Virus record (IMG/VR): IMGVR_UViG_3300047557_001098 | Coordinates: 39,030-103,029 of that record | Origin: a virus | Length of the DNA: 64,000 nucleotides | Reading direction: 5' to 3' (one strand) | Part shown: piece after piece, positions 6,919 to 16,042 of the stretch | Layout: each line of letters opens with the position of its first letter | Position numbering within the stretch: the first letter of the stretch is position 1 | Made by a program: the position numbers and the translations under genes | The notes under the pieces: model-generated | Databases searched by the model: none | Told to the model about the DNA's origin: nothing | The model's input: the letters and a program-made list of their open reading frames with translations, nothing else

Positions 6919-8014
6919 TTCTTGTTTTAGAAATTGCTTGTACAACCGAAGCGACATATGGGTCAGCGGCAACTTTCTTTTCAGTGCCGTCATCTTCGAC
7001 TTCTTCATGAAGTTGTGCAGCATCGGCTTTCTTTACGCCAGATGGGAAGTAGTTCTCACGGATTGTCTCAAGTTTTTCAACGAATTCTTCCTCTGTGGAG
7101 AACTCTACACTCTCTGCAAGTGTTTTGATTTTTTCTACTTGAGTTGCTGTAAGACCTTCGCAAACTTCATTTACCAGTTGTACTTTAATAGCTTCAGTAA
7201 GTTGTTTCTTATACTGAATATTTGCTTCAATTTCTTCGTTCAGTTTAACTTCCAGTTCTTCGACCTTAGATGCAAGTTCATCTACCAGTTCGACTTTATC
7301 TTCTGGAACGTTGATGTAGTTTTCAGCAAACAGATTGCGTAGACCAGCAATAAAATCTTCTGTGATTTCTGAACGCAGACCGCTTTCGATTGCGATTTCA
7401 TTGTCGTCCATCCACTGCTCTACTACGTAGTTCAGGTAGTCATCTACCTTTTCTGTTAGTTCTGCTTTGATTTCTTCAACAGCTTCGGCTAACATACCAG
7501 CATATTCTGCTTCCATTTGTTCTTGAATTTGAGCAACACGGTCGAATACACGTGCTTCAAAAATTGTAGCAGCTTTTGCTTTGAAGTCCTCAGAAATGTT
7601 TGAATCGTCGGCAAACAATGAAGCAACATCTTCTTTCATTTGTGCTTTCATTTCTTCAATTGCTGACTCATCATCGAGCACCAATTCGCCTTCTTCATCT
7701 TCTGTTTCTTCAGGCATCATGTTTGTACCTGAACCATACTTCATGTTCTTGTCACCAAGTTGAACATCGCTTGATGCTGCTGAAGGCTTAGTCGTAGGTG
7801 CTGCTGCACTCTTAGCATTGCCTTTGCTTGATAACTTGTTAGAATCATCAGTAGGTTTGTTGTTCTGTGGTGTAGGACCGCCTAAATCTTCAGGTGTTCC
7901 AGGATTGCCTGGAGGTGTATTCTGAGTTAATTTAGGCATTGGCATACCAGGAGCAGATGACTTGCTTGATGCAAGAATTTCTGCTGCTGCTTCCATGAGT
8001 TTGTTTGTTGCCAT
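6914..8014 (-). CDS. 22: prohead core scaffolding protein gp22
   Basis: The protein has 366 residues. A Pro/Ser/Asn-rich, low-complexity N-terminal third (residues 20-110) is followed by a strongly acidic stretch (EETEDEEGELVLDDE) and a long helical, coiled-coil region (about 120-330). The family forms the internal core around which gp23 assembles and is then digested by gp21, and many (I/L)xE sites are visible. It is longer than T4 gp22 (269) because of the N-terminal extension. It lies between the protease and capsid genes, with a perfect late promoter and TAAGGAGA site upstream. Confidence 0.9.
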   Translation of the reverse strand: MATNKLMEAAAEILASSKSSAPGMPMPKLTQNTPPGNPGTPEDLGGPTPQNNKPTDDSNKLSSKGNAKSAAAPTTKPSAASSDVQLGDKNMKYGSGTNMMPEETEDEEGELVLDDESAIEEMKAQMKEDVASLFADDSNISEDFKAKAATIFEARVFDRVAQIQEQMEAEYAGMLAEAVEEIKAELTEKVDDYLNYVVEQWMDDNEIAIESGLRSEITEDFIAGLRNLFAENYINVPEDKVELVDELASKVEELEVKLNEEIEANIQYKKQLTEAIKVQLVNEVCEGLTATQVEKIKTLAESVEFSTEEEFVEKLETIRENYFPSGVKKADAAQLHEEVEDDGTEKKVAADPYVASVVQAISKTRI

Positions 8015-8036
8015 TGAATATCTCCTTATGATTTCT

Positions 8037-8044
8037 TATTTATA
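8037..8044 (-). promoter_or_regulatory. 22: late promoter TATAAATA (perfect) for gene 22
   Basis: The minus strand has an exact T4 late -10 element, 23 bases before the gene 22 ATG and just after the gene 21 stop. A TAAGGAGA ribosome site lies at 8021-8028. Confidence 0.85.
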
Positions 8045-8048
8045 AATT

Positions 8049-8699
8049 TTAAAGTTTTCGTAGGAAGTTTTCGAAAAGTTGTAATCCAACTGTTTCAATA
8101 TCTCTGCGTGATGCTTTGCGAATTTGTTGTTTAGCATAGCTAATATCAGATTCAACAAAGCGTCCTTCTACGAATAACCATTCTTTATTTTCCATGATAC
8201 CCTGGACAAAAGCGCCAGGAGCAGAAGGGTCAGCAACAATATCAGCAGCAGTTGCAAGGCGCAGGTCATCTTGTACCAGATTGTAACCTTCTTTTGTCAT
8301 AACGACAGAACCTAATGCACGTGAAGATACACCCAGATTAACGCCAGACTCAATTAGATTCTTAGCAATTAAGCCATATGGTGTTTCCATGATCAGTGCT
8401 TTACCAACAAATGTATTGCCGTTCTCTACCAAACTTGTAATCTTGTGTGACACACGTTCTAGATTTAGAGATGGTGTGTCTGGATGTCCCAGTTCTCCTA
8501 ACGCACGATTAGATTTGATATATTCATCTGTATATCGTTGTACTTCATTGCGGAGAGTATCCATTTTGTACATGCGGTTGTTGCGATTGACTGTATCGCC
8601 AACTAGAAATGTACCTTCAATGTATAAATGTTTCTTACCATCTTCTGTTTTTTCGGTAAGATATCTTACATTTTCAATATGTTCTTTAATGAGTTTCAT
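8049..8699 (-). CDS. 21: prohead core protease gp21
   Basis: The protein has 216 residues (T4 gp21 is 212). This herpesvirus/HK97-like serine protease digests the scaffold and trims gp23. The conserved blocks are YIEGTFLVGDTVNRNNR (26-42), GELGHPDTPSL (68-78) with His72, RVSHKI with His85, and GVSSRALG (123-130) with Ser125/126 as the nucleophile. I infer that the catalytic His is one of the two listed. It starts as TAATG on the stop of the upstream 120-residue gene. Substrate (I/L)xE sites are present in gp22 and gp23 of this window. Confidence 0.94.
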   Translation of the reverse strand: MKLIKEHIENVRYLTEKTEDGKKHLYIEGTFLVGDTVNRNNRMYKMDTLRNEVQRYTDEYIKSNRALGELGHPDTPSLNLERVSHKITSLVENGNTFVGKALIMETPYGLIAKNLIESGVNLGVSSRALGSVVMTKEGYNLVQDDLRLATAADIVADPSAPGAFVQGIMENKEWLFVEGRFVESDISYAKQQIRKASRRDIETVGLQLFENFLRKL

Positions 8700-9061
8700 T
8701 ATAGACTTACTCCTGTGTATGGATCAACATTGTACGTTGCAGTTTTTGATAATTCTAGAATAAGTGTTCCACCAGTCACAATTTCAATGACAATGCTTTG
8801 TGTATTATTATTTGCAAGCGTATGTCCATACTCATCAAAATCCATGCTACCACCGTTATGTAATGCTAACAATGGAATACTGTTTCTAACAATACGAATA
8901 TGCCCATTCGTTGACCATTTAAGATGGCGAATATCTGCTTCGGTAACAGTTTCGGTTGTTGCATTTGCTCTTAAATTATTAAGAGTAATCGTATATGTTC
9001 CAGCATCGACTGCTCGAACTATCGACGATCCTCTTAGGGTATTTGTAATTTCAAATGGCAT
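8699..9061 (-). CDS. conserved head-cluster protein of unknown function
   Basis: The protein has 120 residues and is predicted to be all beta: short hydrophobic strands, Thr/Asn-rich turns and no signal peptide. It begins MPFEITNTLRGSS and includes a segment around HLKWSTNGHIRIVRN near residue 48. It does not match a T4 head protein that I recognise. It lies one base from the 68-like gene and is coupled to gene 21 (TAATG), so it is probably made with the prohead and could be a decoration or minor capsid protein. That role is inference. Confidence 0.6.
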   Translation of the reverse strand: MPFEITNTLRGSSIVRAVDAGTYTITLNNLRANATTETVTEADIRHLKWSTNGHIRIVRNSIPLLALHNGGSMDFDEYGHTLANNNTQSIVIEIVTGGTLILELSKTATYNVDPYTGVSL

Positions 9062-9062
9062 T

Positions 9063-9524
9063 TTATTTTAGTCCCATAGATTTACGACGGCGCATTGACA
9101 TTTTTCTTTTTAACAATGTTCGTCTTAGTTTTGCTTTTCTTGTTGTTTTCCAAGAACGTTTTAATAAACGTGCTTTACGTAATCTTACTGTTGCTGGTAT
9201 ACGTTTAACTGTATTACCAGATATTCGATATCCTTTGATACCTGATTTGCGTACATTTTTTTGTACGATTATTCTACCTTTTTTATTGCGACGAATGCGA
9301 CGGCGTATCTTTGTAATGCGACCCATCTTAACAACATTAGGATTGCGTTTTTTAGCCGCCTCTTCTAGCACATCTTCATCGACTTCAATTTCTTCAAACA
9401 TTTCATCGACAACATAAGGCTTTGCTTCTTCTAATCTTACAGAAGCAATGTCATCTAAACGTGCAAAGATTAACTCTTTGGCTTCGTCTAACTTATTCTG
9501 TAGAATTAAGTCTACAAAATTCAT
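9063..9524 (-). CDS. 68: gp68-like prohead core protein
   Basis: The protein has 153 residues (T4 gp68 is 141) with two opposite halves. Residues 1-60 are acidic and helical (MNFVDLILQNKLDEAKELIF, then EEIEVDEDVLEE). Residues 65-153 are extremely basic, with runs such as RRRIRRNKKGR and MSMRRRKSMG. The second half could bind DNA or the acidic scaffold. Position between genes 67 and 21 fits gene 68. The start overlaps the upstream gene by 32 bases, more than the other junctions here. An (I/L)xE cleavage by gp21 between the halves would release a basic internal peptide, which is a guess. Confidence 0.75.
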   Translation of the reverse strand: MNFVDLILQNKLDEAKELIFARLDDIASVRLEEAKPYVVDEMFEEIEVDEDVLEEAAKKRNPNVVKMGRITKIRRRIRRNKKGRIIVQKNVRKSGIKGYRISGNTVKRIPATVRLRKARLLKRSWKTTRKAKLRRTLLKRKMSMRRRKSMGLK

Positions 9525-10161
9525 TTAGTTTTCCAAAAGTGATTACAGATTCAGTTAGTTCTTGCCAAAAAACTTCTTTACTTTCTTCATCTAACTTACT
9601 GTAAATGTTTATAATTTGTTGTTTTGTTTCTTCACTTAAAGACAATCTGTTACCATCATTTAATAATAGTTCTTCTGTTTGCAAAAACTCTTGCACATAT
9701 TGTTCCGCTTGAACAACTGGATCAACAGCAGGACCATACGGTAAACTAAACACACGTTTTAATTTATCACTCCAATACATTGCAATACGTGTGCCATCTG
9801 GATATAATCTAACCGCTTTACGTTTGATTACTAATACAGCAGGTGGGTCTGGTAGCAATGGGTAAGCACTACCCACACTGTCCATTTTCGCTTCGGTTAA
9901 TTCTTCACGCACTGCTTGTCTTGCTTTACCATAAATCTGTTTACTTGAAACTAAATCTACCATGCGATTGAAAAGATTGCGAAGAATCTCACGGTCAGCA
10001 TTGTTAAATACTGGCTTCTCTTCTCCCATCTTGTCTAAGATTTTATGAATACGTGCCAACTGTGCTTTGTTTGCAAGACCCGCACGTACAAGAGCGTCAA
10101 ACTTTGAATAGTCCGACTTCTCTTCTTCTACGATAGATTTGAATTCTAGTAACGATTTCAT
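9493..10161 (-). CDS. conserved T4-like head-region protein, function unknown
   Basis: The protein has 222 residues, mostly helical and charged. Recognisable stretches are YSKFDALVRAGLANKAQL (18-35), ARIHKILDKMGEEKPVF and a central PLLPDPPAVLVIKRKAVRLYPDG with mixed strands (about 101-123). Related proteins sit between gene 67 and gene 68/21 in aquatic T4-like phages, from memory, without known function. It overlaps gene 67 as ATGA, so the two are translated together. It may be a core or vertex-associated component. No enzyme motif is visible. Confidence 0.6.
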   Translation of the reverse strand: MKSLLEFKSIVEEEKSDYSKFDALVRAGLANKAQLARIHKILDKMGEEKPVFNNADREILRNLFNRMVDLVSSKQIYGKARQAVREELTEAKMDSVGSAYPLLPDPPAVLVIKRKAVRLYPDGTRIAMYWSDKLKRVFSLPYGPAVDPVVQAEQYVQEFLQTEELLLNDGNRLSLSEETKQQIINIYSKLDEESKEVFWQELTESVITFGKLNEFCRLNSTE

Positions 10162-10364
10162 TCTTCAGTTACTTCTTCGGCCTCTTGATTGTCTGTGTTT
10201 TCTTCAGACTCTTGCTCTTTCCCGCCAAAAAGAGTTGAAGCGATTTCTTGTTTGCGACCTTGGAGCGCATCGAACGCTTTCGCTGATAAAACATTTTCTA
10301 TACCTTCTTTGGCTGCGGCACTATCACCAGCAGCAATATTGTTAATAACGTCTTGAATATCCAT
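10158..10364 (-). CDS. 67: gp67-like prohead core protein
   Basis: The protein has 68 residues, with a helical first half (MDIQDVINNIAAGDSAAAKE, then SAKAFDALQGRKQEIASTLFGG) and a very acidic tail of Glu, Asn and Asp. Size (T4 gp67 is 80), charge and position directly after the portal gene match gene 67, an internal scaffold protein that is cut to small peptides and influences head shape. It has its own late promoter inside the end of gene 20 and a GAGAGG ribosome site. Confidence 0.8.
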   Translation of the reverse strand: MDIQDVINNIAAGDSAAAKEGIENVLSAKAFDALQGRKQEIASTLFGGKEQESEENTDNQEAEEVTEE

Positions 10365-10375
10365 AATAACCTCTC

Positions 10376-12046
10376 TTATCTGCGTCTATTATTTATGCTG
10401 ACCACTGACTTGTTTACCTCATCGTCAAGTTGAGGTGTCAGTGACTCAGGTTGTTCAGCATTCTCTACCGTGTTATCTTCTGGCTCTGCTTGTGGTGCAG
10501 CACCCTGTGGTGGTCCACCCAATACTGGTCCTTGCATGTCATCAGGTAAAGTATCCTTTTCTTTTTGAATCTCTTCTTGCATCGCTTCAATCTCTTCATC
10601 AGTCATCATGAGAATTTTGTTCATGACATAATTATTAGAGAAGTAACGACCGACAAATGGATCAACCATACCAACCATTTGTAATCTGTTTTGTAGTAAC
10701 TCTGCTTCACGCAATTCGGTAAAGTTGTTGTCTTTACGGAAGTCGTAGTAAATGTTTTCTTTGAACTCATCCCACTCTTCACGTGTACAGATGCCCTTGA
10801 GTGTCAATTGAATTCTCAATGCATCATCAAACACTTGTGAAAACTTATTACGCAAACGAATGACAAACTTGGCAAACTTCAGTTCATCACGTGTAACTTC
10901 TTGTGAACGACCAAGCCCTGCAAGTCCACCTTCTTGTGACTCAAGGCGTGAATAAGGTACATTTAGAGACTGAAGCAATTTCTTTTGGAAATACTTTACA
11001 TCCTCTAGTTCACCAAGATTTTGTCCGGCTGGTAGAGTTGTAATCTCTGTACCTTTCCCTCCTTCACGGCGGGGTAACCAGAAATCTTCCAGCATAGACA
11101 TGTGCTTACGCTCGTCACGAATCTCACCTGTGTTGGCATCGTAAACGAGTTTATTACGGTACTTAATCATGATATCACGCAGATATTGTTCTGCTTTACC
11201 ACGTGGTAAATTACCTACATCAATGTAAAATATGCGGCGTTCTGGCGCACGTGAAATACGATAGATAACAATCGCATCTTCAATCATTCTAAGTTGATTG
11301 AGAGGTTTGATTGCTTTATGTAGATATGAAATAACAAATGTATTCTTGGCATCCATCAGACCAGAGTTCACATTAATAATTGAATCTGGTGCAATGCGGA
11401 GTCCTTGTCCTACATTTGCGGTAAATGTTTGTGTTGTTGTACCACGGTCATTATAAACGTAGTATTCAGCAACCGACACAATGATCATTGCACCCGTTTT
11501 CGGGTCACGATCTTTTTTAATCTCACGTACTTTACGAATCTTACGTGGATCAATGTATCTAAGTTCTTGAATACCAAGATTAGGTTGTTTGTCATTTACT
11601 ACCACATGATAGAACATACGACCATCAATGTACCAACGCTTGAACAAATCGTCAGCCAAATTATTAAAGTTCAACATTCTTTGAACGTTGTTGAACTCTT
11701 CAATAATTTTTTTCTTGATTGACTCTGGTTGTTTTAGATTATCAAGAACGATGTCAACAACTCTGCCTTGATCGTCGTGTGTGATGGCCTCATTGACAAT
11801 CTCATCAATTGCCATCTGACATTCTGGATGATTGGACATCTCACGATACCTTGTGATAAGTTCAATCTCATTACGAACTGAGCCTTCTAAGTCAACATAG
11901 GTACCGTAGTAAGCATTCTGTGTGACTGTAACTGCACCATCATCCAATTGTGCAGCAGAAGGCAGTGTAAAGGATGCCTGTTCGGGCTTCTCAGCCTTAA
12001 CGACATCCCTTCCACCAAATGTGAAACCAAATAGTTTAATTGCCAT
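10376..12046 (-). CDS. 20: portal vertex protein gp20
   Basis: The protein has 556 residues (T4 gp20 is 524). Family blocks visible are RNEIELITRYREMSNHPE (58-75), AIDEIVNEAI, the YIDPRKIRKVREIKK wing, SAG-type stem residues around SYLHKAIKPLNQLRMIEDA and GLAGLGRSQEVTRDE. The dodecameric portal nucleates the prohead, docks the gp17 motor and later joins gp13/gp14. The last 80 residues are Pro/Glu/Gln-rich and probably flexible. The AGGATGAT ribosome site has no late promoter beside it, so it is transcribed by read-through of the gene 19 terminator or from further upstream. Confidence 0.96.
   Translation of the reverse strand: MAIKLFGFTFGGRDVVKAEKPEQASFTLPSAAQLDDGAVTVTQNAYYGTYVDLEGSVRNEIELITRYREMSNHPECQMAIDEIVNEAITHDDQGRVVDIVLDNLKQPESIKKKIIEEFNNVQRMLNFNNLADDLFKRWYIDGRMFYHVVVNDKQPNLGIQELRYIDPRKIRKVREIKKDRDPKTGAMIIVSVAEYYVYNDRGTTTQTFTANVGQGLRIAPDSIINVNSGLMDAKNTFVISYLHKAIKPLNQLRMIEDAIVIYRISRAPERRIFYIDVGNLPRGKAEQYLRDIMIKYRNKLVYDANTGEIRDERKHMSMLEDFWLPRREGGKGTEITTLPAGQNLGELEDVKYFQKKLLQSLNVPYSRLESQEGGLAGLGRSQEVTRDELKFAKFVIRLRNKFSQVFDDALRIQLTLKGICTREEWDEFKENIYYDFRKDNNFTELREAELLQNRLQMVGMVDPFVGRYFSNNYVMNKILMMTDEEIEAMQEEIQKEKDTLPDDMQGPVLGGPPQGAAPQAEPEDNTVENAEQPESLTPQLDDEVNKSVVSINNRRR
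10390..10397 (-). promoter_or_regulatory. 67: late promoter CATAAATA for gene 67
   Basis: The minus strand reads CATAAATA, one mismatch from the late consensus. It lies within the last codons of gene 20 and gives a leader of about 20 bases before the gene 67 ATG. Confidence 0.6.
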
Positions 12047-12060
12047 TAAATATCATCCTA

Positions 12061-12092
12061 AATTAAAAAGTAAGGGTAAAACACCCTTACTC
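12061..12092 (-). terminator. rho-independent terminator after gene 19
   Basis: On the minus strand a 9-bp stem (AGTAAGGGT pairing with ACCCTTACT; 5-base loop) directly follows the gene 19 stop and runs into TTTTTAATTT. It should reduce transcription of the portal gene relative to the abundant tube protein. Confidence 0.88.
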
Positions 12093-12638
12093 TTAGATCA
12101 CACCATCTGCAACTGCTTCCCACCACTGGTAGGTCAGAGTTACAGAAAACTCTTCAATCGTATCATTTGAACCCCAATCAACATCAATTGGAGTGATGTC
12201 AGTTGGGAATAGGCCAACAAATTTATATTTCTTGATTGGGTTACCAGATTTACCAAACTGTGTAACCTCACCATTTTGAGTATATCCTAGAGGTGTAGTT
12301 GCCAATGGATTACGTACATTCAAATTATGACTGTTGATACCATTCATCCAACGCTCGAATGCATTACGTACTACGAAATCTTCGTCGTTGATAATTGTTA
12401 CTGTCCAGTCAGCAAATGTACGATTACCTACAAACTTTAATTCACGACCAAAGTATTGAACTGGCACAACGCCCAGAGTTGCCCCTGGAAGTTGTGCTGT
12501 CTTACACATGAACGTCATTTTTGTTTGTGCGTTTCCTGGTATTGAGAACGCAGGAAACGGCATTGATACCTCAAATAGATTTGGGCGGGCACCGTCACCT
12601 TGTAATTGTGAACGGAATTGATTTACGTTAAATGCCAT
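12093..12638 (-). CDS. 19: tail tube protein gp19
   Basis: The protein has 181 residues (T4 gp19 is 163). It has the family layout: ARPNLFEVSMPFPAF near residue 17, CKTAQLPGATLGVVPVQYFGR (45-65), WTVTIINDEDFVVRNAFERW and a closing FSVTLTYQWWE. Hexamers stack to form the DNA conduit inside the sheath. The gene has its own promoter and an AGGAGAA site and ends in a strong terminator, consistent with high expression. It is the principal tube gene; the 4931-5470 and 63496 genes are diverged tube-fold relatives. Confidence 0.93.
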   Translation of the reverse strand: MAFNVNQFRSQLQGDGARPNLFEVSMPFPAFSIPGNAQTKMTFMCKTAQLPGATLGVVPVQYFGRELKFVGNRTFADWTVTIINDEDFVVRNAFERWMNGINSHNLNVRNPLATTPLGYTQNGEVTQFGKSGNPIKKYKFVGLFPTDITPIDVDWGSNDTIEEFSVTLTYQWWEAVADGVI

Positions 12639-12660
12639 TTAATTTTCTCCTGTTTCTCTT

Positions 12661-12668
12661 TATTTAAA
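12661..12668 (-). promoter_or_regulatory. 19: late promoter TTTAAATA for gene 19
   Basis: TTTAAATA on the minus strand contains the gene 18 TAA stop, has one mismatch from the late consensus, and is followed by AGGAGAA and the gene 19 ATG. Confidence 0.6.
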
Positions 12669-14352
12669 CTGCGCCCACGACCTCATTGAAACTTACACCT
12701 GTACGTACTGCAACAAAGTTAAGTTGAATGAAGTTGATAGAACGAGCAGGTTTAATGTAAATGTCACCAACAAATTCATTACGGTCAATAATTTCTGCTG
12801 TGTTGTTTGTTTCATCGCAGACTACACGGAAGTCAGTGATACCACGACGACCTTGAACATCACGCAGGAATGGTTCTACTAATGCAACAAACTGAGCACG
12901 TGTAAACTGATCATTGAATTCGAACAGTGAGAAACGAGCAGCACGTGCAATTGCTTTTTCAAGTGTAATGAACAAACGACGAACGTTGATACGATCAAAT
13001 GCACTTGGTTTTGCTAACAGAGTTTTGTCTCCAAAAAGAACTGTGCCTTCACCTGGGAACGATACAACAGGGTTAACACCTTTTGTATAAAGAGTATCAC
13101 GTTCTGCCTTAGTAGGATTCCATGCCAGCTTGATTACGTTTTTAATTTGACCACGATTCATACCACCTGGTGAGAACCAAGGATCATTTTGTGTATCGGT
13201 GCGTACACACAAACCAGCAATATCACCGTTCAGAGGAACCCAACGATATACGTCTTTGTATTTGTCATACTGATATTTGTAACCAGAATCCATTACGGCA
13301 TATGATGACTTCGTAATTGTGTCACTGAAATTTGAAATCGATGATGCTTCGTTTCCTGCATTGTCTACGCAGTTTGATTTTTCTGGTGAAAGAAAAACAA
13401 CACAATCTTTACGAGTTTCAGCAATGTTACTGATCACATAGTCGGCAACAGTTTCATTACCAGTTCCAGTTACACAAAGTGAAATGTCAACTGCTTCTGT
13501 ATTTTTGAATAAATCCCAACCAGATGTAATCTGTGATGAACCCACGATACCATCTGAACCAGAACCAAACGAATAAACAACGTTCGCTGTGGTTATTTTA
13601 AATGCTGTAGCATTTGCAGTTGAACCCCATGCTGTACCAGAACTTAGGTTTGCTGTTGCTGGATGTGCAACCCACCATACATACTTTGATTTTTTATTGA
13701 TAACATCTTTATAGTAATTTGAGTTACCAGTATCATCTTTTGCATCGGATGCTTTTGAAACAAATGCATATTTTTCTAACACTGTACCTGCTGTGCCTGA
13801 CCACAAACCATCTTCGTCAACAACAACAATGTGAACTTCGTCATTTGCACCACCTTTATTTGAAACATATGTTGATGTTCCAGTGTTTGCAGTGAATTGT
13901 GTACGATATGGCCATGTACCAAACGTTCCAAGATCGGCCACAGAAATTTTTAGAGAGTTACCTAAAGCGCCAGGCCAACGAGCAACCCATCCACCCCATG
14001 CGCCATCTGTATAACCGGTATGATTATCGTAATAGTCATCTTCATTTTTGATAACCAAGCCAGTTCCGTTTGCTGAAGAGTTTATGCCTGTGCTTGGTAC
14101 GGCACGAACGACTTTAATATTGTTGCCATATGCTAGGAAGTTCGCAGCAGAGAACCAATATTCATAATTATTTTCGTCTGGTTTGCCGAATGTGTCCACA
14201 AGTCGAACTTCATCGGAAATAGTTGTTACAACACCACATGGTCCCCAATTAAAAGGTCCTACGAAAGCGCCAGTAGAAGTGGCAACTGAAGGAATAACTG
14301 TAGTCAGATCGATCTCTGATACATTCACTCCAGGTGATAATTGAAATGCCAT
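12664..14352 (-). CDS. 18: contractile tail sheath protein gp18
   Basis: The protein has 562 residues (T4 gp18 is 659). The start AFQLSPGVNVSEIDLTT and VGPFNWGPCG (32-41) are typical of sheath proteins. The conserved C-terminal core includes RINVRRLFITLEKAIARAARF, FNDQFTRAQF, FLRDVQGRRGI and a final INFIQLNFVAVRTG. The middle (about 130-330) is a variable surface domain. Rings of gp18 surround the tube and contract to drive DNA delivery. A good AAAAGGAGAAA site precedes the ATG in a 55-base gap. Confidence 0.96.
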   Translation of the reverse strand: MAFQLSPGVNVSEIDLTTVIPSVATSTGAFVGPFNWGPCGVVTTISDEVRLVDTFGKPDENNYEYWFSAANFLAYGNNIKVVRAVPSTGINSSANGTGLVIKNEDDYYDNHTGYTDGAWGGWVARWPGALGNSLKISVADLGTFGTWPYRTQFTANTGTSTYVSNKGGANDEVHIVVVDEDGLWSGTAGTVLEKYAFVSKASDAKDDTGNSNYYKDVINKKSKYVWWVAHPATANLSSGTAWGSTANATAFKITTANVVYSFGSGSDGIVGSSQITSGWDLFKNTEAVDISLCVTGTGNETVADYVISNIAETRKDCVVFLSPEKSNCVDNAGNEASSISNFSDTITKSSYAVMDSGYKYQYDKYKDVYRWVPLNGDIAGLCVRTDTQNDPWFSPGGMNRGQIKNVIKLAWNPTKAERDTLYTKGVNPVVSFPGEGTVLFGDKTLLAKPSAFDRINVRRLFITLEKAIARAARFSLFEFNDQFTRAQFVALVEPFLRDVQGRRGITDFRVVCDETNNTAEIIDRNEFVGDIYIKPARSINFIQLNFVAVRTGVSFNEVVGAV

Positions 14353-14396
14353 TGGATTTCTCCTTTTATTGTTGGGTCAATTTTCTTTTTATTGTC

Positions 14397-14404
14397 TATT
14401 TAGT
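14397..14404 (-). promoter_or_regulatory. 18: possible degenerate late promoter ACTAAATA for gene 18
   Basis: The minus strand carries ACTAAATA, two mismatches from TATAAATA, in the 55-base gap upstream of gene 18. The same octamer recurs in the only other long minus-strand gaps, before the genes at 23814 and 30216, which makes a variant element plausible. Confidence 0.4.
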
Positions 14405-14407
14405 TTT

Positions 14408-16039
14408 TTACAAACTTGATGATAAATAGCCCGCTGGCGGCTCCCACATATCTCCATCTTCCACCTCAACTTCCCTACGCAATCCATCTTCAATAAAGCC
14501 AAATGGTAGCATATTTTCTTCACCCAACATCTGTTGTTCTTCTAACATAATTTTACGAATATCAATTCTTGTCTCATCTTTGAAGAAAGTCTGTGCTGTC
14601 AGCCATGCGTAGAGCACCAGACCCATGACGATATCATCATTATTGCCTTCTTCGGCAGCATAAGTGTCTTTAGTTCTGACAAAAGTATTCAGTTCGGCAA
14701 TGGTATTAAAGTCACGAATAATTAATTTGTCGTTTTCTACCAACGTTTTTAGGTTGGCACAACCAATTTTCTTGACAGATTTGGTTGTCTTTACACCAAA
14801 AGCCACCGAGCGTTTGAAACCAGCAGAGATACTCTGACCTTTGATATGATGATGTTCCAACTTATAGATGTTCTCATACTCTAAATCATAGTGTAAAATG
14901 TCTACCACTTGCTGACCAACGTTGTTAGTTTCAATAAGCACATAGGCTTGATTATATCGATTGGCTAAAGAGTATATTACTGTTGGTAAAAATAACAAAG
15001 GTAGCTTATTATTACGATAAACAGCAACTTGTTTATAAGGTGCTTCAGTAGCATCAACCACATTAATGGTATGATAATCCAAAGCAACACCTTCGGCACA
15101 GTCTACTGTGGCAATATAGATACGCCCTGGGCGTGCATCTTCATAGATAAAGAGGTGACCATCATCTTCAATTCGCATTGGATCATTGAATGCAAGTGAA
15201 CGCAATTTAGAACCTGAGATGAGCGTTGCGGCTGAGCCAATAAACTCAGTCTCAAACTCTTGACGAAACTGCTCTTCGGAGGTATTTCGTATTGTCTCTT
15301 CTTTCCATGTTTGATCACGACCCGGTACTTGTGACCAGTGAACTTCAAGCGTCTTGTAAAGAGAACGATTTTCAATAGCATCCATCCACATTTTATAGAA
15401 TAGATTCAAGCCATTTGGTGTAGAAACAATAATAACTTTTGTTGTTTTACCTGATGAGATAACGGGGTAAGTAGAAGTAAAAAAGTCTACTGCCATGTTA
15501 TGTGGCACGAATGCAAACTCATCAAGAAAGATTAGATTGTACGTGCCACCTCGAACTCCAGAATTTGATGTTGCATATGCATAAATTTTAGAACCATTTT
15601 CCAATTCAATTGAACGTTTGTTCCAATTAATAATACCTTGTTGAAGCCAATGTGGAAGATATTCATATGCCTTTTGAATCTTTGCTAGAATATCTTGTGC
15701 AAGTTGAAGTTTGTTTGCAAGAATACCGATCACAAACTCTTCATTGAACAATGCACACCATAACATGTAACCGACAGTAGTGGTTGTCTTACCAACCTGT
15801 CGTGGCATTTTTGCAATGCAGAAACGATTTTCGTGAAACGTTTTGACCATATCTTCTTGAAAGCCCCACATTTCAAACGGGACTAGTCCACGGTCAACGT
15901 TGACAATCTTTACGTAATTGCGAATAAAGTATACCGGATCTTCGGCACACTTTGCAAATTCTTTTACTTGATCTTCTGTGAGGGATAATTCAACACCAAC
16001 TCTTTTTAGTCTTGCATTACCAAGATATCCGTCATCCAT
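14408..16039 (-). CDS. 17: terminase large subunit gp17
   Basis: The protein has 543 residues (T4 gp17 is 610). The N-terminal packaging ATPase has Walker A MPRQVGKT (78-85), Walker B LIFLDE (169-174) and the coupling motif STPNG (206-210). The C-terminal RNase H-like nuclease has VDCAEG (312-317) with Asp313, Asp321 and a late DD pair near 479. The enzyme cuts concatemeric DNA and pumps it through gp20. It lacks the long N-terminal extension of T4 gp17. The upstream neighbour is the Dps-like gene rather than gene 16 itself, with only a 3-base gap. Confidence 0.97.
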   Translation of the reverse strand: MDDGYLGNARLKRVGVELSLTEDQVKEFAKCAEDPVYFIRNYVKIVNVDRGLVPFEMWGFQEDMVKTFHENRFCIAKMPRQVGKTTTTVGYMLWCALFNEEFVIGILANKLQLAQDILAKIQKAYEYLPHWLQQGIINWNKRSIELENGSKIYAYATSNSGVRGGTYNLIFLDEFAFVPHNMAVDFFTSTYPVISSGKTTKVIIVSTPNGLNLFYKMWMDAIENRSLYKTLEVHWSQVPGRDQTWKEETIRNTSEEQFRQEFETEFIGSAATLISGSKLRSLAFNDPMRIEDDGHLFIYEDARPGRIYIATVDCAEGVALDYHTINVVDATEAPYKQVAVYRNNKLPLLFLPTVIYSLANRYNQAYVLIETNNVGQQVVDILHYDLEYENIYKLEHHHIKGQSISAGFKRSVAFGVKTTKSVKKIGCANLKTLVENDKLIIRDFNTIAELNTFVRTKDTYAAEEGNNDDIVMGLVLYAWLTAQTFFKDETRIDIRKIMLEEQQMLGEENMLPFGFIEDGLRREVEVEDGDMWEPPAGYLSSSL

Positions 16040-16042
16040 ATT